From NCBI GenBank assembly GCA_963779845.1, contig CAVZZV010000005.1, forward strand, positions 1,488,001-1,552,000: DNA of 64,000 nt. The letters are read 5' to 3'. The translations under genes and the position numbers were made by a program. This DNA comes from CAVZZV01 sp963779845 (lineage in GTDB: Bacteria > Bacteroidota > Bacteroidia > Bacteroidales > GCA-2748055). This document shows positions 25,333-32,910 of this stretch, one piece after another. Position 1 is the first letter of the stretch, and every line of letters starts with the position of its first letter. The notes below the pieces were generated by a model. The model was not told the DNA's origin and ran no database searches. It saw nothing but the letters and a program-made list of their open reading frames with translations.

Positions 25333-26190
25333 ATGAAAAACTTTATAGTCCCTGTTGATTTTTCTGCGGATTCCTTAAAAGGTCTGGAGACTGCCTTGTT
25401 GTTTGCCCGGAAAAAAGAGGTAAACATTCAGATGGTATATGTGCAAAAGAAGAGTGAGGATTATCGCCCCGGCACTTTTGAAGAGGAACTTCATTATGCT
25501 GAAAAGGAATTTGAAGCGTTATTAAAAAAATACAAAAGCGACTTGCATCACGATTCAAAATTGAGGTATATCATTAAAGCCGGCAGAATTTATGAAGAGG
25601 TGGTCAAACAGACTGAATCGTACAAAGAAAGCATGGTATGCGCTTCAACCCATGGAGCATCGGGTTTTGAAGAATTTTTCATTGGAAGTAATGCCTTTAA
25701 GATTATTTCGGCCACCAGGAATCCGGTAATAACTGTAAGGAAAAGGGTTCCAAAAGATATTAAACGGATTGTTGTTCCCTTAAAACTGGATGTGGATACA
25801 CGGCAGAAAGTGCCTTTTTGTGCCGAGATTGCTGATGTTTTCGGGTCTGAAATCCATCTTCTGACGGTCAGTACGACCAAAAATATCAAGGACCAGAAGC
25901 GGCTCAATGCCTATCTCGCCCAAAGTGCCGATTACCTTCGCAGGCGCAGGGTACCTTTCATTACCAAAAAGTTTACCGGTGAAAGCCTGGCAAGCCTCGT
26001 CACCAATTATTGTGAAGCGGTGGATGCTGATTTGGTGACTGTAATGACCGGGGGGAAAAGTAATTTCAGCGTCCTGCTTGGAAGTTTTGCCCAACAAATG
26101 CTTTACCGCTCTGATATTCCGGTATTGAGTATAACTGCCAGGGAAAAACACCTGCCTGCCGGATTTGCCACCGGGGGATATTTACGATAG
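25333..26190 (+). CDS. Two-domain universal stress protein
   Basis: A 285-residue protein with two tandem UspA domains (about 1-140 and 142-280), starting at ATG 25333; a TTG two codons earlier is less likely. Domain 1 has FIVPVDFSADS and STHGASGFEEFFIGSNAFKIIS, a nucleotide-binding-type glycine segment close to G-2x-G-9x-G(S). Domain 2 has RIVVPLKLDV and MTGGKSNFSVLLGSFAQQMLYRSDIPVL. Two-domain Usp proteins are usual in Bacteroidota; their target is unknown. It converges with the SDR fusion gene, with a palindrome between. Confidence 0.9.
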   Translation: MKNFIVPVDFSADSLKGLETALLFARKKEVNIQMVYVQKKSEDYRPGTFEEELHYAEKEFEALLKKYKSDLHHDSKLRYIIKAGRIYEEVVKQTESYKESMVCASTHGASGFEEFFIGSNAFKIISATRNPVITVRKRVPKDIKRIVVPLKLDVDTRQKVPFCAEIADVFGSEIHLLTVSTTKNIKDQKRLNAYLAQSADYLRRRRVPFITKKFTGESLASLVTNYCEAVDADLVTVMTGGKSNFSVLLGSFAQQMLYRSDIPVLSITAREKHLPAGFATGGYLR

Positions 26191-26195
26191 CTGTA

Positions 26196-26215
26196 AGGTC
26201 AGCGAACGCTGACTT
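26196..26215. terminator. Possible bidirectional terminator between convergent genes
   Basis: A palindrome GTCAGCG-AA-CGCTGAC (26198-26213), extended by a G-T and an A-T pair, lies between the Usp and SDR-fusion stops and is followed by TTCCTTAAAAAAC on the plus strand. The formal 2-nt loop means that the actual hairpin has a 4-nt loop and slightly shorter stem. No long T-tract. Confidence 0.45.
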
Positions 26216-26217
26216 CC

Positions 26218-28017
26218 TTAAAAAACTCCCGATAGAGGAAGTGTTGCCGGAAGGGAATGGGTGATTATGTAGGTTACATAAAGGACCACCCAATTGATAA
26301 AACCCGGAATAATCAGGAATTTTTTTTTGAACATTCCCTTCACCGCTATTTGGGCCACTTTTTTCACCGGCACAGAGGTATATTTTCCTTTTTTACCATG
26401 AGAATCAATCCGTGCCAGTGTCCCTTCGTTCGTTTTAACCCCGTTTGGGTTAACTACCGAAATGGAAATCCCACTCCCTTTCAACTCCGTCCGCAGCGCC
26501 CGGCTGAAACTAACCACAAACGCTTTGGATGCCGCGTAAATACTTTTAAAAGGAATGGCATACCAGGCAGAAAGACTTCCGACATTCAGGATAAAGGCGC
26601 TATCCATTTTTTTCATATCCGGAATAAAATACCTGCTTAGAAGTACCAGGGCCCGGATGTTCACCAGTATCCTGTCGTCGATGTATTTGTCTTCAGAAAG
26701 CTCAAAGATGGAAGTCCCGGCGCAACCGGCATTGTTCACCAGGATATTTACAAGGTAATTATGCGATTGGGCCCATTCGTAAACCATTTTTGGTCCCTGG
26801 TCCTGAGAAAGATCGACTTCCAGGGAATGGGCAAGGGAACCGTAGTTTTCTTTTATTTCCGCCTCGACGCCCATCAGGTTTTGTCCGGGAAGGGATACGA
26901 GGAGAAGATCCAGGCCCCGGGAGGCAAGCTCCATGGCAATGGCTTTTCCAATTCCTGAACTCGCGCCGGTTACAAGGGCATAACATGGGTCATTTTTCAT
27001 AGCTGTTGAGGTTAATTGTGTAGGGCAACTATAGGCTGTCCCTTTTTTCGAGCCATTCAAGGCTGGATTTAGTCCTTCCTTTAATTTCCCGGGATTATAT
27101 CCAAGTTGAGTAATCGCCTTGTTGGAATTTACTTCGAAATTCTGATTGAACTTTTTCACGAGTTCCGGAGTTATAAATGGCTTACCGCCCGTAATATTAG
27201 CGATGGCCAGAGCGATATTTGCCGTAACAGACATAAATAAACCGGGTGCCCTGAACATCCTGATATTTAAGCCTGTAATCCCAGCCAGTTCGGAAAAAAA
27301 ATGATTATACGAAGCATTCTCGCCTCCGAGGAGATACTTTTCCCCGGGTCTTCCCTTCTCCATGGCCAAAATAATTCCTTCAACCACATTATCGATATAT
27401 ACGTAATTACCCATTGCCTCTCCGCTTCCGGGAATGATCCTCCATCTTCCTTTCCGGTAGGAGTCGATCATTTTAGTAACAGCATTGCTTTCACTTAAGA
27501 TACCTGGGCCATATACCCGGGTGGGATTGACAATGATCATTTCAGGAGAGGATTTTGGCATGGCCAGGATTATTTTCTCGAGAATAGCCTTGGAATGATC
27601 ATAATGAGTAAAAAGATCTCTTGTATTGCTGGTTTCATCGATCATGGATCCACTTTGTGAGCTGCCATGCACTCCCGCGGTGGAAGTGAAAACAATTCTT
27701 TCTGCGCCAGTTTTCAAAGCCGCCCGGATAACATTGATCGCTCCTTCAATATTGAGATGATAAATCAGGGAGGGATCCTTTGTCCACACGCTGGCGAAAG
27801 CAGCAATATGGTATACTTCCCTGCATCCATCAAGGGCAAGTTCGAGGCTTTTTTCATCCAGAATATCGCCCTTGAAAGACAAAATATTCGGATGGTTCAG
27901 GACCGCAGCCTTCTTTTCAGAACGAACCAACGCATGGACTATTTTACCGGAACCGGCCAGTTTCTCCGCAAGCCTGCTCCCAATAAATCCGGTTGCTCCT
28001 GAAACAAATACCTTCAT
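26218..28017 (-). CDS. Fusion of an NAD-epimerase-type SDR and a classical SDR
   Basis: A 599-residue double Rossmann enzyme. The N-terminal half (about 1-325) is an extended SDR/NAD-dependent epimerase: SGATGFIGS (6-14), FTSTAGVHG and YDHSK catalytic Tyr/Lys. A short linker (about 330-342) leads to a classical SDR (about 344-560) with TGASSGIG, NNAG and YAASK. The last ~25 residues are hydrophobic. The second domain begins with an internal Met, but the frame is continuous, so this looks like a real fusion. Both active-site sets are intact. The start overlaps the CPBP-like gene stop by 4 bp (ATGA). Substrates are unknown; steroid, lipid or sugar oxidoreduction are all possible. Confidence 0.85.
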   Translation of the reverse strand: MKVFVSGATGFIGSRLAEKLAGSGKIVHALVRSEKKAAVLNHPNILSFKGDILDEKSLELALDGCREVYHIAAFASVWTKDPSLIYHLNIEGAINVIRAALKTGAERIVFTSTAGVHGSSQSGSMIDETSNTRDLFTHYDHSKAILEKIILAMPKSSPEMIIVNPTRVYGPGILSESNAVTKMIDSYRKGRWRIIPGSGEAMGNYVYIDNVVEGIILAMEKGRPGEKYLLGGENASYNHFFSELAGITGLNIRMFRAPGLFMSVTANIALAIANITGGKPFITPELVKKFNQNFEVNSNKAITQLGYNPGKLKEGLNPALNGSKKGTAYSCPTQLTSTAMKNDPCYALVTGASSGIGKAIAMELASRGLDLLLVSLPGQNLMGVEAEIKENYGSLAHSLEVDLSQDQGPKMVYEWAQSHNYLVNILVNNAGCAGTSIFELSEDKYIDDRILVNIRALVLLSRYFIPDMKKMDSAFILNVGSLSAWYAIPFKSIYAASKAFVVSFSRALRTELKGSGISISVVNPNGVKTNEGTLARIDSHGKKGKYTSVPVKKVAQIAVKGMFKKKFLIIPGFINWVVLYVTYIITHSLPATLPLSGVF

Positions 28018-28727
28018 CGTGACCAGTTAATATGAATATCTTTCTGATACCGGATCGAATACCATTCGTTGGTGAGGGCCAGTATCACATGAATAAAAAA
28101 TGCTATCCAAAATGAGCCGGTGAAAATGGCCAGTGAGCAGAGGATTATACCCATGGGAATGGATCCCAGGGATTCCTTGATCCCTTTGGGCAGATGAACA
28201 AGGGTATAGAGTGAAGTATTCAGGAGGATGGCCGGCCAGAAACCCATTAATTTCACGGCAGGGAAGAGTAATATCCCCCGAAATAAAAACTCATAGGCCA
28301 AAAGGTAGGCGATCCAGCTTAAGGCACTTACAATGACCAGACCCACAGACCAGTGCCGTTTTCTAATTTCCGGATAGAGGGCAAGGTTTTGCTTTTGGCG
28401 GCTATTGAAAAAATTTACAGGTATAAAAAGGCCGGCGAAAAGAAGGACAAGCAATAGAGTATCTTTATTGATATTCAATCTGAATCCGGTTTCTTTAAAG
28501 CTCTTATTCGTGAGAATGAGAAAGAGGATAGAGGGGATGATTCCTAAAATTAAAAAACCCAATGCCCTTTTGACAAGAATAAATTTTGTATTGTCTTCAG
28601 GATCCACGGGGGAAGATAAGAATTTAAGCCCTTTCAATCTTTCGGCAAGAAAAAAGTAAAAAACAAAACCTATCCCGGCACATGAAACGGCGATGCTAAA
28701 TATTAACCACTCTTCCTTAAAATCCAT
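28014..28727 (-). CDS. CPBP-family membrane protein (putative intramembrane protease, degenerate motif)
   Basis: A 237-residue protein with about seven to eight membrane helices. The CPBP/Abi motifs are recognisable but altered: the first EExxxR reads YEFLFRG, so its leading Glu is Tyr; the second is LYTLVHL (Y/FxxxH); the third His lies in FFIHVILALTNEW. CPBP enzymes include CAAX-prenyl endopeptidases and bacteriocin-immunity proteins; activity of this copy is uncertain. It shares a 4-bp overlap with the double SDR gene, so they are translationally coupled and may act on one lipid- or prenyl-type substrate (inference). Confidence 0.75.
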   Translation of the reverse strand: MDFKEEWLIFSIAVSCAGIGFVFYFFLAERLKGLKFLSSPVDPEDNTKFILVKRALGFLILGIIPSILFLILTNKSFKETGFRLNINKDTLLLVLLFAGLFIPVNFFNSRQKQNLALYPEIRKRHWSVGLVIVSALSWIAYLLAYEFLFRGILLFPAVKLMGFWPAILLNTSLYTLVHLPKGIKESLGSIPMGIILCSLAIFTGSFWIAFFIHVILALTNEWYSIRYQKDIHINWSR

Positions 28728-28916
28728 GAATTGATTTTTGAAACCTTTCCCTCATTAAATTCCCGATTGCAGGTTTTGTTTTATTTCCGGTTTTCATCGG
28801 CAGGTCGGGATAAATAGGAATTATTGTCAGATTTCAAATTTAGGGTTTTTATTTTAAAAAGTTGAATAGAGCCCTCAAGGAAATTTTTTGTATATTGGGA
28901 CAAATATTCCTATGCC

Positions 28917-30572
28917 ATGGTAAAAGAAAATTTCGTTTCCTTCCTTCAAAAGAGCATTGTTTCCAACTGGGAGATTGAGGCTTTATCCGATTATCAGGGA
29001 GCTTCATTTACTTATCGGGAAGTGGCTGCCCGGATAGCCCATATCCATGCCGGATTGGAGGTGGCGGGAATAAAAAAAGGGGATAAAATTGCCCTGATCG
29101 GAAAAAATTCAGCCCACTGGTCCATGGTTTTTTTGGCAAGTGTAGGTTATGGGGCAGTTATTGTTCCCATCCTGCCTGATTTTACAAGGGATGACATCAA
29201 ACACATCATCAACCATTCGGACAGTGTAATTCTTTTCGCCGGTGAACAGTTTTTAGAGGATATGGATATTAGTGAGCTGAAAGCCATACGGGCAATTTTC
29301 AACTTGAACGATTTCAGTTTATTCTATGCGTCCAAAAAATCGGGACTGAACAAAATTCTTGAAAAGGCCCATCAAAAATTTGAGGAATGGTTTCCTCTGG
29401 GGCTCAATGCTGCTAATTTTAAAATGAAGGAGGTTTCCAACGACGATCTTGCGGAAATTTCCTATACCAGCGGGACGACCGGCTTCTCCAAAGGGGTCAT
29501 GCTTCCCCATAGAAGCCTTATGTCAAATCTTCGGTATGCTCATGAGAACATGCCGCTTCAACCCAGGGATAAGATCGTTTCTTTTCTTCCCCTGGCCCAT
29601 TCCTACGGTTGTGCATTTGAATTTCTGTTCCCTTTTACCCTGGGTTGTCATATCACCTTCCTGGGAAAAACGCCGACTCCACAAATCATTATGCAGGCTT
29701 TCGGAGAAATTAAGCCCCGCCTGATTCTTGCCGTACCCTTGGTTATTGAGAAGATTTATAAAAAACAGCTGCTCCCGGTAATCAGTAAACCCAGTATGAA
29801 AATTTTGTTGAAGGTCCCGGGCTTAAGAAGGGTTATTCACAGGAAAATCAAGGCAAAGCTGGTGGATGTATTTGGGGGAAATTTCCATGAGGTGGTCATC
29901 GGGGGTGCAGCTTTTAGTAAAGATGCCGAAGATTTTTTAAGAAAAATAAAATTTCCTTTCTCCATTGGGTATGGGATGACAGAATGCGGCCCTCTGATCT
30001 CTTATGCCAATTGGGATAAGGCCAAATTGCGCTCTGCGGGTAAAGTGGTGGATAAAATGAAGGTACGGATCGATTCTGTAAATCCCTATAATGTTGTAGG
30101 AGAAATTCTGGTTAAGGGCGATCATGTCATGACCGGCTATTATAAGAATGAAAAAGCCACCAGGGCGGTTATCGACAAGGAAGGGTGGTTACATACAGGA
30201 GATCTGGGGGTGATCGATGCAGATGAATACATCTATATCCGTGGAAGGAGTAAAGATATGTTTTTGGGCTCCTCAGGGCAGAATATCTACCCCGAAGAGA
30301 TTGAATCGAGGATAAATAATCTACCCTTCGTACAGGAATCCGTGGTAATCCAGGAAAACAAAAAATTAGTAGCTCTGATCTTTCCTGACAAGGATTTAAT
30401 GATAAAAGAAGAAAAGTCCGAAGAGGACCTCCCGGAAATTATGAATGAGAATATGAAAAACCTGAACGAGCTGGTTCCCGGGTTTATGAAGGTTGCTGAG
30501 TTCAGGATTCATCCTTCCGAATTCGAAAAAACGCCCAAAAAGAGCATCCGGAGGTTCATGTATACGAAATAA
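28917..30572 (+). CDS. Acyl-CoA synthetase / AMP-dependent ligase (long-chain FACS-like)
   Basis: A 551-residue ANL-superfamily enzyme, which adenylates a carboxylate and usually passes it to CoA. Motifs in order: YTSGTTGFSKGVML (P-loop-like A3), GYGMTECGP (A5), HTGDLG (A7), GRSKDMFLGSSGQNIYPEEIE (A8) and a C-terminal KTPKKSIRRF with the catalytic Lys. The layout matches long-chain fatty acid:CoA ligases of Bacteroidota. It may feed lipid synthesis or beta-oxidation; the substrate is not determined. Divergent from the CPBP-like gene with about 190 bp between; the promoter is not obvious. Confidence 0.9.
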   Translation: MVKENFVSFLQKSIVSNWEIEALSDYQGASFTYREVAARIAHIHAGLEVAGIKKGDKIALIGKNSAHWSMVFLASVGYGAVIVPILPDFTRDDIKHIINHSDSVILFAGEQFLEDMDISELKAIRAIFNLNDFSLFYASKKSGLNKILEKAHQKFEEWFPLGLNAANFKMKEVSNDDLAEISYTSGTTGFSKGVMLPHRSLMSNLRYAHENMPLQPRDKIVSFLPLAHSYGCAFEFLFPFTLGCHITFLGKTPTPQIIMQAFGEIKPRLILAVPLVIEKIYKKQLLPVISKPSMKILLKVPGLRRVIHRKIKAKLVDVFGGNFHEVVIGGAAFSKDAEDFLRKIKFPFSIGYGMTECGPLISYANWDKAKLRSAGKVVDKMKVRIDSVNPYNVVGEILVKGDHVMTGYYKNEKATRAVIDKEGWLHTGDLGVIDADEYIYIRGRSKDMFLGSSGQNIYPEEIESRINNLPFVQESVVIQENKKLVALIFPDKDLMIKEEKSEEDLPEIMNENMKNLNELVPGFMKVAEFRIHPSEFEKTPKKSIRRFMYTK

Positions 30573-30581
30573 TTGAAGATA

Positions 30582-30601
30582 CTCCTTTACAGTTAAAGGG
30601 G
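30582..30601. terminator. Hairpin after the acyl-CoA synthetase gene
   Basis: CTCCTTTA (30582-30589) pairs with TAAAGGGG (30594-30601) across a CAGT loop, including one G-T pair. It lies 10 bp after the acyl-CoA synthetase stop and just before the end of the convergent AbiEii-like remnant. No strong T-tract on either strand, so function is uncertain. Confidence 0.4.
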
Positions 30602-30604
30602 ATA

Positions 30605-30748
30605 TTATCCTCCAAACAGGTCGCTTGCCAGGTCAGTGAGAAATTCTTTTATTTCCTTATCAGGCAGTGGATGGAGAAAATATTCAACAGCTTCGGAATA
30701 ATCAATATCATCGAAATAACACAGTTGCGCCCTGAACAGTTTCAGGGT
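30605..30748 (-). pseudogene. C-terminal remnant of an AbiEii/AbiGii-type nucleotidyltransferase toxin
   Basis: On the minus strand a 47-residue open segment without a start codon reads LKLFRAQLCYFDDIDYSE and ends DLASDLFGG-stop. A stop codon lies immediately upstream in frame. From memory this matches the C-terminal end of the Bacteroidota AbiEii-like nucleotidyltransferase (type IV toxin) family, whose gene normally follows the DUF6922-type protein encoded just upstream here. The N-terminal nucleotidyltransferase core is gone, so the toxin is dead. The family match could not be checked by search. Confidence 0.55.
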
Positions 30749-31029
30749 TCAATATCTGAATGTTCATAACGTAGAATCAATTTTGAAAAAAAATTGTAAA
30801 TTTCAGGGTAATAATTCAATTTTTTGCGCCCCTCGAGGCCATAGAATATTTCTGATAATTTTTTGAACCCCAGAATTTTAATTAGATTCTTTACATCCTT
30901 TAAATCCCCGTAATTGAAAATAGTTTCCACAAGAAGTTCTTCACTGATATCTTCTTTTTTATTTTCGGGGGTATACCAGAATAGCTTGTTGTGTTCCCGG
31001 ATAAATTGCTTTATATCAGGATGGTTCAT
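30742..31029 (-). CDS. Short hypothetical protein, DUF6922-like (AbiE-associated)
   Basis: A 95-residue cytoplasmic, mainly helical protein (HPDIKQFIREHNKLFWYTPE, then ISEELLVETIFNYGDLKDVKNL). I recognise the pattern as the short Bacteroidota family (DUF6922) commonly found upstream of AbiEii-type nucleotidyltransferase toxins, and so a possible antitoxin-like or regulatory partner. The frame is intact and overlaps the toxin remnant by a few bases. With the toxin lost, it is an orphan. Moderate confidence in the family name, high in the frame. The 250 bp upstream (31030-31285) hold nothing identifiable. Confidence 0.7.
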   Translation of the reverse strand: MNHPDIKQFIREHNKLFWYTPENKKEDISEELLVETIFNYGDLKDVKNLIKILGFKKLSEIFYGLEGRKKLNYYPEIYNFFSKLILRYEHSDIEP

Positions 31030-31285
31030 CTACCTCAATATTTATGTTAAAGGTACAATTTTTTTATGGCCAGGCAAAATTTTGAATATCTTATATGATT
31101 ATGCTCCCTTGGAGACCTTTTATCCACAATAATTTACACTTACGTCAGGGACAAAGCTTTCAAAAGCTAATCTTTCGTACCTTTTATGCAATCTATTTCG
31201 TGCCTGAAGGAACAATCATGTTTTATGAAAGTGCAAGCACTATTTACACATAATTTGAAACTTCGTCATTCCAGTGTGATGCATT

Positions 31286-31957
31286 TCATTTACCTGAATC
31301 CAGTGCCAGGTTTAGGTAGGAATTCAAAGGTTTTAGTTCCTTAAAAATACCGACAAGGCGGGGAATAAAGTCTTTGTTGCCTATAGCCTGATCGTCGATA
31401 TCCGCAGTGACCACATAGGCCTTGTACCTCAGAAGGTCGATGTCCGGGTCGTCTTTGGCGTATCCCTGGGGGGCTGTTTTCAGGCGGTCGTCGCTCAGGG
31501 ACCCAAATTGTTTGACAAATCCGGGGGCTTCGATGATTTCCCGGAATTTTCCAGGCTGGTAATGGATTTCCTCGCGAACGGCCTTGAGCTGGTCTTTATC
31601 GGGCATATACAGTCCGCCCGCGGCAAAACAATTTTCCGGTTCTAGGTTAAGGTAGTAGCCGGCATACATTGATTTGCGTCCCCCGTTAGCAATGTAGGCG
31701 CCGAAGTTCGTCTTGTACGGCGCTTTATTGGGTGAAAACCGGATATCCCTGTTCAGCCTGAATACACAGTCTTTAGGTTCCGGCACACCAATGGAAGGGT
31801 CCATTTCGTGCAAAGCCTGGATGAGAATCAGCAGGAAGTCCATGAAATTCTTACGGTGGTGGAGATACCGGTCCCGGTTTAGGTCGAGCCATTCCTTTGA
31901 ATTGTTTCTTTTCAGTTCAGATAAAAAAGTCAGTAAGTCTTTTTCCAGCATGATCAT
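31286..31957 (-). CDS. DUF2461-family protein
   Basis: A protein of about 222-224 residues of the DUF2461 (TIGR02453) family. It has the characteristic phrases LKRNNSKEWLDLNRDRY, VFRLNRDIRFSPNKAPYKTNFGAYI, GGRKSMYAGYYLNLEPENCFAAGGLY. A longer reading frame begins at 31990, but the family usually starts close to LEKDLLTFL, so ATG 31957 or 31951 is preferred. The function of the family is unknown. It is divergent from ispD, with about 70 bp between the starts. Confidence 0.9.
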   Translation of the reverse strand: MIMLEKDLLTFLSELKRNNSKEWLDLNRDRYLHHRKNFMDFLLILIQALHEMDPSIGVPEPKDCVFRLNRDIRFSPNKAPYKTNFGAYIANGGRKSMYAGYYLNLEPENCFAAGGLYMPDKDQLKAVREEIHYQPGKFREIIEAPGFVKQFGSLSDDRLKTAPQGYAKDDPDIDLLRYKAYVVTADIDDQAIGNKDFIPRLVGIFKELKPLNSYLNLALDSGK

Positions 31958-32013
31958 TAAATTATATTTTGAACTAATTAAACAAATCAAGAACGGAAAT
32001 GATCAAAAAAACT

Positions 32014-32021
32014 TATTTTTG
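32014..32021 (+). promoter_or_regulatory. Bacteroidota-type -7 element (TATTTTTG) at ispD
   Basis: TATTTTTG ends only 5 bp before the ispD ATG at 32027. If used, transcription would begin at or next to the start codon, making a leaderless mRNA. No convincing -33 element is seen. Confidence 0.35.
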
Positions 32022-32026
32022 GGTTC

Positions 32027-32704
32027 ATGACAAAATCAGTGATCATTGTTGCGGGCGGATCGGGGCTTAGGATGGGCGGCGAAGTCCCCAAGCAGTTTTT
32101 ACCCATAAAAGGAAGGCCGATGCTATTTTGGAGCATTGAACGCTTCAAGCTTTATGATCCGGATATCCGGATAGTCCTGGTTTTGCCCCCTGACAAAATA
32201 GATAAATGGGAAGAATTATGCCAGAAGTTCAATTTCGGCATTTCGCTGCAGGTGGCCGGTGGAGGAGCGGCACGTTTCCATTCCGTAAAAAATGGGTTTT
32301 CCCTTGTAAAGGACGGATCCCTCACGGCTGTCCACGATGGGGTAAGGCCATTGGTGAGCATTGAAACCATTGCCCGTTGTTACAGGGTAGCGGAAGAAAA
32401 AGGGAATGCGGTTCCGTGCATAGGGCTGATCGATTCGGCAAGGGAAGTTTTTGGGGAAGGGAGCAGGATCCTTTCCAGGGAGAATATACGGCTTATACAA
32501 ACCCCTCAGGTATTTAGTCATTCACAACTGAAGGCCGCTTACGATCAGGCTTTTGACCCCTCCTTTACCGATGATGCATCGGTGGTTGAGAGGGCCGGTT
32601 TTCCCATAAACCTTGTGGAGGGGAACAAAGAGAACATAAAAGTGACAACGATGCTGGATTTGAGGATTGCTGAGTTGTTGATAGGGGATTTGCTTATAAA
32701 ATAG
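32027..32704 (+). CDS. ispD: 2-C-methyl-D-erythritol 4-phosphate cytidylyltransferase
   Basis: IspD makes CDP-methylerythritol from MEP and CTP in the non-mevalonate isoprenoid pathway. The 225-residue protein has the nucleotide-binding AGGSGLRMGG (8-17) with PKQFLPIKGRPML, GGGAARFHSVKNG, VHDGVRPLV, IQTPQVF and FTDDASVVE, all in IspD order. The gene is alone; ispF and the other MEP genes are not in the window. See the TATTTTTG element at 32014 for a possible leaderless start. A 206-bp gap without a gene lies between it and the convergent TlpA-like gene. Confidence 0.95.
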   Translation: MTKSVIIVAGGSGLRMGGEVPKQFLPIKGRPMLFWSIERFKLYDPDIRIVLVLPPDKIDKWEELCQKFNFGISLQVAGGGAARFHSVKNGFSLVKDGSLTAVHDGVRPLVSIETIARCYRVAEEKGNAVPCIGLIDSAREVFGEGSRILSRENIRLIQTPQVFSHSQLKAAYDQAFDPSFTDDASVVERAGFPINLVEGNKENIKVTTMLDLRIAELLIGDLLIK

Positions 32705-32910
32705 TCGAGAAATGGATCAGCTATTTTGTTTGCCATAAAGATGTGAAGTTTCTCTTAATATCTTTTCGAAAATCCGAAATTGTAGTTGTTAACATATTTG
32801 AACGAATTTGTACATTAATGAGTACAAATATACGTACCATTAATGATAATAGTAATTTAATTTGATAATTTTTTAAAAAATGTTTGGGAACGACCAAGGG
32901 GATAACTTAA

